This document shows, in pieces, positions 36,050 to 45,439 of a DNA stretch of 64,000 bases; the stretch's first letter is position 1; every line of letters starts with the position of its first letter. The notes under the pieces were generated by a model that saw only the letters and a program-made list of their open reading frames with translations, searched no databases and was not told where the DNA came from. A program made the position numbers and the translations under genes. The stretch comes from Hyparrhenia diplandra. Taxonomy: Eukaryota > Streptophyta > Magnoliopsida > Poales > Poaceae. The stretch covers positions 1 through 64,000 of the forward strand of contig JADLZK010001205.1 of assembly GCA_015847255.1 (NCBI GenBank), given 5' to 3'.

Positions 36050-36308
36050 GGGCTCGTTTAGATGCCAGGAATTTTTGAAGTTAGGAATTAGTAACTAGAT
36101 AATCCGATGGAAGACTTTCGTTTGTTTTAGTAAATATTATCCTACTAGATAATCGTCTCGAATCGAATACATCTAATGTAGAATCTAAAATATAGTTATT
36201 TTTTTTACCATATTTTTATACTCCAAACATATATCTTTTGGTGTATTTAATGTGATGTGATGGAGAAGTGAAAAAAGAGTTAGAAACTTTAACCAACTAA
36301 ACGAGGCC
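36050..36308 (-). mobile_element. MITE, same family as 541-828 (copy B, opposite orientation)
   Basis: Terminal inverted repeats GGGCTCGTTTAG at the left and, at the right, the inverse of GGCCTCGTTTAG, with TTG on both sides as a possible 3-bp duplication. The segment around 36229-36260 is the reverse complement of 612-640 in copy A. No coding capacity. It lies immediately upstream of the 35-kb gene and may overlap its promoter. Confidence 0.7.
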
Positions 36309-36440
36309 TTGGTCACGCCATTCAAATTGAAAAAGTTAGTAGACTAGATAATCCGATGGAAATAGTATATACTGTAATAATGATAATAATGAAAGGTCAA
36401 CCAAGATCAATCGAATCTGAATATATACAAAGGGAAATAA

Positions 36441-38602
36441 GAGCATTCACAGTGCAGACTCCACCATAAAGTCTATGTCCATTAATTACACTGCCATGTA
36501 GGCAATTTTTTGATGTGGCGGGATATTTATTGAGGAGAGAGGAGAAAAAACCAAGCGGCGTCTAAGATAGGCGTCGATTCTACGCGACAACCGAGGGCGA
36601 AGAAACCGGTTCGCGTCATATTTGGGAGGCGGCCGTCGTTTCCATCGATCCCGTGTGCCTTCCCCTTCCCTACCATCGCCGCCCACCCTCGCTTCCGCGA
36701 CGCTCGCTCGGCGCTTCTCTGCGTTCTCCGTGCATCGCCCGGCCATCCCGCAGCGCCGATCAAATCGAAGCCATCCAGCGGTACCGGCGAGAGGCATCCA
36801 GCCCCGCCGTCATCGACTACTCTAGTCGGCTGGCGTCCACCCCATCAATCGCCGCGACGCGCCATCGATGCCGTGGTGGGGTCAATTCCATCACGCACAT
36901 CTGCGCGACTACAAGAACGGCGGCGGACACTACCTTCTTGAGCCGATCCCGCGGGGCGAGGGCCGGCGCCCTCGTGTCTTGACCACCTACGACGGCGGCG
37001 ACGACTTCGTTGCTGCCTATGGCTTTGTCCGGCGGGTCCTTTGAGACCTCCCCACCGGTGGCAGGAAGCGGAGGTACGGCATCTGGAGATTGCCGTTTGG
37101 TACAGTGTCGTATGTCATTTTGATATCCTGGATGCTTCTGAATTTACACTACGGTATGTGTTATTATTTCGAAAATGTCCCAAAGTAAAGTGTCATGGCA
37201 ATGGGTCATCTTGGATACGAGAAAGTATCATGGACTACTGGACTAGGACTGCCTGACCGTTCGGCACATTAATCGTTATAATAATTAGCCGGTGATGAGC
37301 AAGCATATCTTCATGATTTATATGTGCTTGGAGATGGTACACGTGCTTGCTGAAAGTCCAGGAGCTGCACGTATTGCTGTCCTATGTTTGTTTCCGTAAG
37401 CAAATAGGAAAGAGAAAAGGAGCCGGTTATAAAGTCCAGGTGCTCTAGGGAGATCAGAAGCAACTCTACCGGCTAGTTGACGTCCAGGAGCAGCAACATA
37501 TATAAACAGGAGCAATATATATACGCTTGTATATCATGCATGTGAGAGTCCAAACAAGACACGTTAATGTCTTCAAGCAAAGAGGCAAGCAAAAGAAGCT
37601 AGCAAAGGATCCCGCAGGTGTCAGGTGCCCTTGACGTGGGCGCGACCAAACGCCGGACGTGGCTCACAGCGTCGGTCGTCATCATATCGTCTGGCGCACC
37701 CTGGGCTCCAAAGGTGCTACTGGACCGCGTCTGATGACGCAACCGATCGCGTCTGTCGCGGGTCCGAAACCGGTTAGTTTTGATCGGGTTTTGGAAATCT
37801 TTTTGTGATTGGAAACGTCTTTGATGGTTTCCTAAAAGGATAAGACCACCCTCCTCTATATAATAAGAGGTTCATGGCCGATTTGATCCCATCTACATCC
37901 AATCGACAAACACATCTACTACCGTCTTGCTTGTAGGTCAACTTTCTCTCTCCTTCTTCGTTGCCGATGCCATGAACGGAAGATCGACGACAACAACGCT
38001 CTAGAGCGGCCAGGCCGGCTAGGGTAGCCCATAGCTGCCGCCAAGCAGACCACGGGGTCCGTCCCCGGCGTGTGGGGTTTCGGGTTTCAAGAGACTTCGC
38101 CGGGCGTGTCTTCTTGTGTCGCGCCCCAACGAGGCTCCTCCGACGACGTGTCTTGCGTATCGCGCTCATCGTTGGAGGCACACGGTCCAGGTGTGGATAT
38201 CCTAGGCGCTTGCCGATCCCCGATTTCGGCTTGCCCTATGTAGAACGATTTAGTTCTTGTTTTGGTGTGTTACCGGTTTTTATCGTCGTATGCGTGAACG
38301 AGATTACTTCTGGATGTTGTCTATTTGATATATTCTTGAACGTGATCGTTGTTTGATCAAACGACGGATTACGGTATGCGTGAACCAGGTTACTATATGC
38401 GTTGTGTACAACTGGATGCTTCGAGAGTTACAGGGTGGGTCACATGGATATGTTACATCTGATCAGCATAATTCTGTGTTGTATAATAAATTCTTTTATC
38501 TATATAAACTACAATTACAAAATTGCATTGGGGAGGATGGTTTCTTGGGATGGAGTCTTCGAAACATAGACTCTATGCATAGAGTTTGCACTGTGAGTGC
38601 CC
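36441..38602. mobile_element. Harbinger-like (PIF/Tourist) non-autonomous DNA transposon, about 2.2 kb
   Basis: The left terminus GAGCATTCACAGTGCAGACT and the right terminus (inverse: GGGCACTCACAGTGCAAACT) form imperfect inverted repeats of about 38 bp, both reaching GTCTATGT on the inner side. TAA flanks both ends (36438-36440 and 38603-38605), the 3-bp duplication of Harbinger elements. No transposase was found. The interior mixes a GC-rich part (36600-37060) with a segment from about 37600 to 38260 holding CTATATAATAAGAGG (37855-37869) and looking like LTR or promoter DNA, perhaps a nested insertion. Confidence 0.7.
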
Positions 38603-38942
38603 TAACAAGACTGCGCTACAGTGTTGAGGAAAACATTCTTGAATTGTTGATTGATTCCAAATTCAATGAGGGCAATTAGCAATTGAATTATTATGAACTT
38701 GATCTGGGAGACTGGGAAGCAAGCAGTCTGGAAACAAGGATGATGACAATTGCAATCTGCATCCTCTTGCGTGGGGCCGGGGAAAACAAATTCTTCGAAG
38801 TACACCAAGATCACCTTGGGTTCGGTACAGAGATGAGATACAATCAATCATACGAATTCTTGATCAGCCCATGAATTGGCACGGACAACATGACGAGTGC
38901 TTGCCGTCCAAAGAGCGGCCGCCCCTGCCGGCCACGAGGTGG

Positions 38943-39167
38943 TCAGAGACTCAAGATGCGAGAGCACTTGCGCTTGAACCACCTGAGACCACGGCGGAGC
39001 GACTCCTTCACCTTGCCCTTCACGGCGTATGCCTTGTAGCCCGCAACCCGCCGCCGGCGCTTCATCTCGGGGTCGCCAAAGCAGCCCATGCGCACCGCAC
39101 GCACTCCGCAGCGCCGTCTTCCCGTGACCTGCGGCGGGGCGGAGGGGGCCTGCACCGGCAGCGCCAT
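38943..39167 (-). CDS. Small DUF3511-like protein
   Basis: Seventy-four residues from ATG at 39167; the longer frame upstream begins with TTG and is not a likely start. Residues 31-70 (GDPEMKRRRRVAGYKAYAVK, then GKVKESLRRGLRWFKRKCSR) match the conserved core of plant DUF3511 proteins: D-P-E, a basic run, R-V-x-x-Y-K-x-Y-x-V-x-G-K-V-K, then L-R/K-x-x-x-R-W-x-K. The protein is very basic and lacks a signal peptide or membrane segment. The function of the family is not known. A TATA-like ATATATAG on the minus strand near 39447-39456 could be its promoter. The C-terminus (SRILSL) is shorter than in members I recall ending with a tryptophan-rich tail, which may be a natural variant or a truncation. 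Confidence 0.75.
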   Translation of the reverse strand: MALPVQAPSAPPQVTGRRRCGVRAVRMGCFGDPEMKRRRRVAGYKAYAVKGKVKESLRRGLRWFKRKCSRILSL

Positions 39168-39885
39168 GGCAAGCTGATGGCTGCCACGGGGCTGCCGCGG
39201 CGGTGGCAACGATGCGGTAGTGTAGATCTCCTGGGGAAAGGTCCAATTGGGGATGGAGATGGAGGGATCGGGTGCGGTGAATGGATGGAAGTGATCGCCC
39301 TGGGTTGCGCAGTGGTGGAGGATGATGGCCAAGGAGAAAAAGGTGGAGACGAGGACGGAAAATGGAGGGACGAGAAACGTAAGGGGGCTCGAACTACATC
39401 GCTATTTTTATTACACCCAAAAAAAAATATATATTTTGGGTCTTTGGTTCTATATATCACTAAACTTAAAAAAACCTCGCGAAATATTTGTCCCTAAGCT
39501 AATAAATCATGGTCAATATTGGTCTTATTTGTAGATTTAATTGTGACATGATATAATAGTGAAATCAGATCAACAATCACATACCCTGTTTACAAGATAT
39601 TTTCTTACAAATTCAGAACAAAAAAGTGTATAGTGTTTGTTGAGAAAAACCATTACATGCCATTGGCATAAATCTACTCTTGTCTACCACCTCCAAAAAC
39701 ATGATTCTCATATATGTCATTTAAGCTATAATTCCTTGTTTACTAAGAAATTGTTTGACCAGGCATATAAACATCCTTTGGCCAGTGTTACTCCTACTAA
39801 TCCTACAACTAAAAGAACCAAAGTAAATCGTCGACCGGCGATTTCACCGCTTCCCTCGCGTGCGCAGTCCGCCAGTTTAAAAATA
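39168..39885. other. DUF3511 5' region and intergenic DNA
   Basis: Contains the presumed leader and core promoter of the DUF3511 gene (39168-39460), then AT-rich DNA up to the foldback element. No other gene is supported. Confidence 0.4.
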
Positions 39886-40578
39886 GAGGCTTTTTCCATA
39901 CATGCCATTATAAAAAGTTATAGTTCACCGTAGCCCTTTGAAAAGTTGGATTGGTCACTTTATCGCCATCGCTCGAACTTTTTGCCATCCATGCCACTAA
40001 CAAGTAGATTTGGCCCTAACGGTGTCAAGCTGTAGGTGTGAAAAAAGACAAAAATACCCTCATGTATAAATATGCTATTAAATTTTTTTTTGAGCATCTT
40101 ACGACTTTTAAATGAAAAAAGTCATAACTAGAAAGTTGTAGATTTCGCTGAGATCTACAATTTTCATATAAAAACTATCTTCATTTAATTTCTAAAAAGA
40201 AAGATCTAATTTTTCCTATAATTTTTTCTATACATTTTAATCATAGGAAAAATTATATCTTTCTTTTATGAATTAAATGAAGATAGTTTTTATATGAAAA
40301 CTGTAGAACTTAGCGAGATCTATAACTTTCTAGTTTTGAGTTTTTTCATTTAAAGTCGTTAAGATGCTTAAAAAATTTAATAGCATATTTATACATAGGG
40401 TATTTTTGACTTTTCACACCTGCAATTTGACACTGTTAGGGCCAAATCTGACGACAATGGCATGGACGGCAAAAAAGTTTGGAGCGATGGCATGCGCGAC
40501 CAACCCAACTTTTCACGGCTCGCAAGCGTTTTAACTACGAACTTTATAAATTATGGCATGTATGTATGGAAAAGCCTC
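39886..40578. mobile_element. Foldback (long-TIR) MITE, Mutator-like
   Basis: A 693-bp near-palindrome. The left arm begins GAGGCTTTTTCCATACATGC and the right arm ends with its inverse, GGAAAAGCCTC. Inner blocks pair across the centre near 40230 (for example ATCTTACGACTTTTAAATG with CATTTAAAGTCGTTAAGAT). TTAAAAATA (39877-39885) and CTAAAAATA (40579-40587) flank it, a 9-bp duplication with one mismatch, as for Mutator-like elements. There is no coding capacity, and the long frame that crosses its right arm is spurious. Confidence 0.85.
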
Positions 40579-40899
40579 CTAAAAATAACCTCGCCCTCCT
40601 CTCGTGAGTCCACCCGGCTAATAACCTCCGCCCACGACATGCCCCCTGCCCCAGCTCTTGCTTCGCTCGTGGAACCGGCGACGCCCAGCTTCACCGGCGA
40701 CGCGACACCCCGCTTCCACCCGGCGATTTTCACCCCGCCCCGCGCACTGCCTCCCGCCCCCGCGCGCGGAACCGCCGCCCGCGGCACGCGCACCATAACC
40801 CCTGGCCTCCACCGCCACACTCACCCTCACCGCGCCGCCACCGCACGCACCCGCCCGGCTCCCGCACCTGGCCGCGCCGCCGAAGCTCGCGCCCGCCTG

Positions 40900-41215
40900 C
40901 GTCCTGCAACGCTCACGAGCCTCCGCGGCACGGCGCGGTTCATCCGCTGTACGGGGAGCCTGCGCATGATGAGGAGCCCTCCATGGCGGTGCGGGAGACG
41001 ACCGCCAAGCTCGTCTGGAACCTCGCCTTCGTCGCCGTCGCCGTGGCCGTCCTCGCCGTGTCGATGGGCGAGAGCTCCGCCGTACCGCTCCACGTCTGGT
41101 TCACGGGCTACGTGGTCCAGAGCCTCCTCCACATCCTCTGCATCACCATCGAGTACAGGCGTCGGCGCAGGGACGCGGACCGGGAGGGAGCGGGCGATGA
41201 GGATTTCAAGCTCAG
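40900..41215 (+). pseudogene. First-exon fragment of a membrane-anchored RING-type E3 ligase gene
   Basis: In the frame of the ATG at 40983, the sequence reads upstream HPLYGEPAHDEEPS and downstream MAVRETTAKLVWNLAFVAVA, then a hydrophobic stretch ending in IEYRRRRRDAD. It resembles the N-terminal part of plant RING proteins of the At1g12760 type (EPSMLVRE..., then LWNLAFxxVAxxVL..., then CVxIEYRRR). Compared with these, about 20 residues between the RET and LVWNLAF segments are missing. The exon ends at CTCAG|GTGAGT (41215/41216), a good splice donor. The later membrane segments and the RING domain are not found in the following 1.6 kb, so this is a gene fragment, possibly carried by a transposon. 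Confidence 0.65.
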
Positions 41216-42840
41216 GTGAGTCTCTGCTTGGATCGAACACTGTCGAGCTCCCAATACTGTGTCACATCTTATTGCTATCGTGTTCTGGTCCAAGTTTCGT
41301 GCCACCTCCAGGCCTCCTTTTGTTGTGGTGTGCACGTGTGACTTCATACATTTCTGACTTGCAGTGGAATCGGGAAAACAATTACGGTGTGCCTGAGGGG
41401 ATTTCCCTGACGAATCTTCACTATTTTGGATCTGAATCCCCACTACCTAAACAGGCCTCTCCCAATTCCATAACTGCTATTTCAAATCTTCAATAACCAG
41501 TTTTGACCAACATGCTTCTATTGAACGTATTCCTTGTATTACTATAAACGTGTTTTGAATATTTCATTTGGCTCGACAAAATGCCAGTAAGAAGGTCAAG
41601 TCTGACTGTCTGAGCAATTATGGCCTAATTTTTTTTCATGGAAAAATTGTATTTGCCATGATTGAAAATTCAAAGAACATGAATAAGAATTTGAGATCTT
41701 CGCCAAAAAAAAAAAAAAAAAAAAGAATAAGAATTTGAGAACTCGCTGGAACTCCAAGATCTGGATAATGTTTGGTAATGTCCAAGTATGTTGAATGTAT
41801 GCTGATGAGGGTGTTGATCGGGTTCTGAAACCACAGTTGCAATTTGGAGGTCATTATTAGATCTGGAATTTCATCTTTTAGGCATCAATGATAGAAGAGA
41901 TGCTATCTTTTTCAGAAATGATAGAACAAATGCTATCAGGAATTTCATCTTTCAGGCATACAGTTTTAGTACTTGATTTGGATTAAATGTGTATTCACAT
42001 GTGTGAGCCTCAATTTTAGATTCCGGTTTTAAAATAATTAAGTTGTGTCTATTTCCTGCAGAAAGGAATTACCTTTTCATGTTATTTATCTCCATCTGCT
42101 GAAGACAAGATTTACAGACTCTTGCTTCCATTTGCAGGATTGCCATAGGTACACATCCATCTGAACTTTGATTTTAGCTTTCTCATTTAGATTAGAATCC
42201 ATAGATATTAGATACTAAAAGTCCGATTATCAAATTTCTGAATTTTTTGTTGCATCACTAGCAAGATACTCCTTTCAAACAATGAACAAATATGATTCTT
42301 CATGATCTGTCGCAGCACTCATCTCTCTCCCTTCCTGGCAAATTTGGCCTCAGGTTCCTCCTTGGCTCCTTGTACAGCACAAAAGGCAGGAAGTTGGTTG
42401 ACATTCAGAGATCACTGAGACTGAGACTGACGCATACAGCATAACTCACTTGCAGGAGAACAAATCTTCAGAGTTTTTTTAGCCTTGAGGACTCATTGGC
42501 ACAAGTGTCACACTGGTTGGGTAGAGTGGGAGTGGCAAATCGACAATCTACAGTTATCAGCTTGGTTGAGCGATTACAAGGAAAATTGTCCTCGTGAGCC
42601 ATGAACCGGTACTTGATGAGGAAATCAGACGTGCCTCCAATCTCATAGATAAAATGCCCCATGCCAGTATACTTCTTAGCCTATGAATTTGCAATTACAT
42701 GATATGCTTATTGACTTCAACAGATGAATCTAGATGAAGTTTATTCAGGGTTCAGTGCAGATACAAAGGAATGACAAGAAGCCATAACAAATGTTGCTGT
42801 TTATTCAGTTATATTCACATAATTCATCTATCACTGATTC
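41216..42840. other. AT-rich DNA after the RING-gene fragment
   Basis: No further exons of the RING-type gene are recognised. It contains the 28-bp retro-insertion at 41697-41724. A short minus-strand frame at 42468-42662 has no known domain. Confidence 0.4.
41681..41740 (+). mobile_element. 28-bp poly(A) retro-insertion with perfect 16-bp target duplication
   Basis: GAATAAGAATTTGAGA occurs at 41681-41696 and again at 41725-41740. Between the copies lie only TCTTCGCC and a run of 20 A. This is the outcome expected when target-primed reverse transcription stops almost at once: a LINE or SINE copy reduced to its last eight bases and tail. Confidence 0.85.
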
Positions 42841-42851
42841 TGTTGGGTTTA

Positions 42852-42895
42852 GTCCCACATCGGTAATCGATGTAGGGGGGAGCACACCATATAGG
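42852..42895 (+). promoter_or_regulatory. snRNA-type USE and TATA-like motif in TRIM LTR 1
   Basis: GTCCCACATCG (42852-42862) is an exact match to the plant snRNA upstream sequence element RTCCCACATCG. CATATAGG (42888-42895) lies about 34 bp further on, centre to centre. The pair recurs in LTR2 (USE 43252-43262) and LTR3 (USE 43654-43664). A second TATA-like TTTATATG lies at about 42951-42958. Function is inferred. Confidence 0.5.
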
Positions 42896-43045
42896 ATGGG
42901 GCAGTCCTCACCCATCGCTAGTCTTTTTGGGTTGAGTTAGGCCAAGCCTTTATATGTGTTGCTCCGTTGGACTCGAAAGTGCTAGGCCCGTTTTTGCTTG
43001 TGATACAACGAGCTGGGCCGTTTTCCGTGCGCACCTTATAACAAG

Positions 43046-43058
43046 TGGTATCGGAGCC
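43046..43058 (+). promoter_or_regulatory. TRIM primer-binding site (first of two)
   Basis: TGGTATCGGAGCC, two bases after the LTR end ATAACA. It differs by one base from TGGTATCAGAGCC, the usual initiator-tRNA-Met site. A second, shortened copy lies at 43443-43454. Confidence 0.85.
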
Positions 43059-43851
43059 GAAGGTCGGAAAACCTGAAAACATCTCCGGGTCACATGTTGG
43101 GGAGCCCGTGTCTCTAAAGAGTCACGAAAAAGCCTTGTATTTGGAGAATTAAAACTTCGGGGCACTGTAAATTCTTCTATATGAGATCACATGGGTTGTC
43201 ATGTGATGGAAGAGTTGGGTCCGATGTGTGACGGGGAGATTGTTGGGTTTAGTCCCACATCGGTAATCGATGGAGGGGGGAGCACAACATATAGGATGGG
43301 GCAGTCCTCACCTATAAAGCTAGTCTTTTGGGTTGAGTTAGGCTCAAGCCTTTATATGTGTTCTTTCCGTTGGACCTGGGTGCTAGGCCCGTTTGCTTGT
43401 GATACAACGAGTAGGGCCGTTTTAGCAAGACCTTATAACAAGTGGTATCGAGCCGAAGGTCGGGAAAACCTCGCGTGAAAACATCTCTCGGGGTCACATG
43501 TTGACGGGAGCCCGTGTCTCTAAAGGGTCACTTAAAAGCCTTGTGGATGGAGAATTAAAACTCGGGCCCTCAAATTCTTCTATGAGATCACATGGGTTGT
43601 CATGTGATGGAAGAGTTGAGTCCGATGTGTGTGGGGGGAGATTGTTGGGTTTAGTCCCACATCGATAATCGATGTAGGGGGGAGCACACCATATAGGATG
43701 GGGCAGTCCTCACCTATCAGGCTAGTCTTTTGGGTTGAGTTAGGCCCAAGCCTTTATATGTGTTGCTCCGTTGGACTGGGGTGCTAGGCCTGTTTTGCTT
43801 ATGATACAACGAGCCGAGCCGTTTTCAGCAAGCGCACCTTATAACAGATTC

Positions 43852-44312
43852 TGCGTTATTGACTTATGATTCCAGTTGATTGATGTATGAGGAGGCGAGT
43901 CACATAGAAAATGATGCAGTGAGCAGCATAAGGACAATGGCATCATTTTCGCTGAAGAAAAAGTGATGGATTTGTACAAGAGAAAAAAAAGATATTGGAG
44001 CCTGCTGTCTCTTTTGCATTTGGCTGACAGCTAAATAATAAAAGGCACTTGTTTTGCACATGCATTTAGTACTACTTGGACGAGAGGCATGGGCTGATTT
44101 TTGTGCGGGTGATGGTGGCTATGCTGCCTGTTACACGTACTGTTGTAGCAAATAAAGGTATGGTTATTATGAATTTTTTTTTCACATGATTTTTTTTGGA
44201 TTTGGCCACATTTGCTCAATGAAAAGTACTCTTTTATTGTTCCTGAAACTGCTCACCAATCACTAAACTAAAGCCAACAGATTATAGAGGAATTGAGGGC
44301 TTACGGATACCT
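43852..44312. other. Intergenic DNA between TRIM and LINE remnant
   Basis: AT-rich, with short reading frames only and no recognisable feature. Confidence 0.4.
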
Positions 44313-44520
44313 ATACCCATCCGGTCTCTCTTTAGAGATTTCCAATAAAGGATGGAATCACTTATATTTTTGAACTAGCTTCCCGGTCGATCTATAAGAC
44401 CATGGCTTTCTCTTTTCTTTCATTGAAAGTTTGTGTAATAATTGGCTGTGTACATCCTTGGATGTAGAGGCCGGATATGTTTATCCATTATCTAAAAAAG
44501 AAAATACCCATCCGGTCTCT
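44313..44520 (+). mobile_element. 174-bp 5'-truncated LINE copy with 17-bp target duplication
   Basis: ATACCCATCCGGTCTCT occurs at 44313-44329 and at 44504-44520. The 174 bp between (44330-44503) hold a plant LINE-type 3' UTR phrase (TTGGCTGTGTACATCC, then GATGTAGAGGCCGGATATG) and end in the A-rich CTAAAAAAGAAA. It is a dead-on-arrival insertion on the plus strand. Confidence 0.85.
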
Positions 44521-44959
44521 GGCTCCTAGGGCTGTTCATGCTTTGCATCAACACAGGGAAGGAATTGAATGTTGTTAACAAAATAATTTGCAAGCTTCGG
44601 GGCCATATGTTCCGCCTCAAGGCAAGGAGGAGCTCGATGTCGCTAACTAATTTTAGATGCCTTAATTAATTTTAGAGCAAGAATGAGGGAGTGTTGTATA
44701 TGGAATCAAGAGGTTTGATGAATGTAGCTAAGCGCATCTGGATATGCCCCGATTTACTAACTCATGAAATTTTAGGCTTATGAAATTTTCCCTACAACTT
44801 CAAAGCTTATGAGATTTTCCCTACAACTTCAAAGCTTCAGGATAAAAGTTTCGAACAGTTAGGTCCCAACAACAAGCGTCATGAGTACTTAAGTGTACCA
44901 TGACGAGACGAGATAGAAGCCTTGTAATCTTGTCGAGGAAAATCTCATCTCAACTAGAT

Positions 44960-44996
44960 AGTATAACACCCGTTGCAACGACGGGCACAATCTAGT
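44960..44996 (+). mobile_element. Helitron 3' terminus
   Basis: CCCGTTGCAACGACGGG (44969-44985) forms a 5-bp stem with a 7-base loop. Six bases later comes CTAG|T (44992-44996), the CTRR-T terminus of plant Helitrons; rice and maize copies often end with CCCGTTGCAACGCACGGG followed by CTAGT. The matching 5' TC end was not found, so element length and content are unknown. Confidence 0.65.
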
Positions 44997-45013
44997 CATA
45001 CCTAAATCGCATA

Positions 45014-45271
45014 CTCCTTCCGTCCCAAAATAGATGACATTCTCTCTTTTCGAGAAGTCAACGTTTTTCAATCATCGGTAATTATATATTAAAATATATA
45101 AATATTTATGCGAAAGTAATTAGTATCAATGTAAAGATCTTTAAGTCTAATTTTTAACAAAATTTATTTGTAGCTATAAATATTACACATATTTTCTACA
45201 AACCTAGTAAAAGTTAAGAAAGTTTGACTTGCACGCTTCTCATAACGTCTTCCTTTTAGAGACAGAGGGAG
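45014..45271. mobile_element. Stowaway-like MITE with intact TA duplication
   Basis: Left end CTCCTTCCGTCCCAAAATAG, right end the inverse of CTCCCTCTGTCTCTAAAAGG, with TA on both sides (45012-45013 and 45272-45273). It is the same family as 27912-28164, in the opposite orientation: shared internal phrases include ACTTCTC, AATTATATATTAAAATATAT and AGTAATTAGT. Confidence 0.85.
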
Positions 45272-45439
45272 TAGGTGGTTAGCATTAGGCAAGTGAGTAA
45301 TTAAGTGGTTAGCAAATTAGGTGATCTAGGAAGGATTAGGTCAAGGGTGTTATTAGTTTAGTGGTTGCCGATGTTCCAACACCAATAGCAAGGCATTGTA
45401 AAACTTCACCAATCCAAATCTACTAGTGCCCAACCCATC

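Larger units (their letters stand above)
42841..43846 (+). mobile_element. TRIM retrotransposon, three-LTR tandem array
   Basis: Three LTRs of about 200 bp (42841-43043, 43241-43440, 43643-43846), each starting TGTTGGGTTTAGTCCCACATCG and ending ATAACA, alternate with two internal segments (43044-43240 and 43441-43642). GATTC flanks the whole array (42836-42840 and 43847-43851), so it is one insertion. Each internal segment opens with a near-perfect initiator-tRNA-Met primer-binding site and closes with a G-rich polypurine tract (GGGGAGA or GGGGGGAGA). There is no coding capacity, as usual for TRIMs, which must use proteins of other retrotransposons. Confidence 0.95.

Noticed and set aside
35260..36061. 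Plus-strand frames of 212 and 258 codons
   Set aside because: They are shadows of the minus-strand gene at 35080-35874, made open by its GC-rich codon use.
40462..41496. Long plus-strand frame of 344 codons
   Set aside because: It starts inside the right arm of the foldback element, runs through GC-rich DNA out of frame with the RING-type homology at 40983, and has a P/R/T-rich composition typical of a chance frame.
42841..43846. Cassandra-type TRIM
   Set aside because: Cassandra LTRs carry a 5S rRNA-like sequence; no 5S A, intermediate or C box motif is present in these LTRs.
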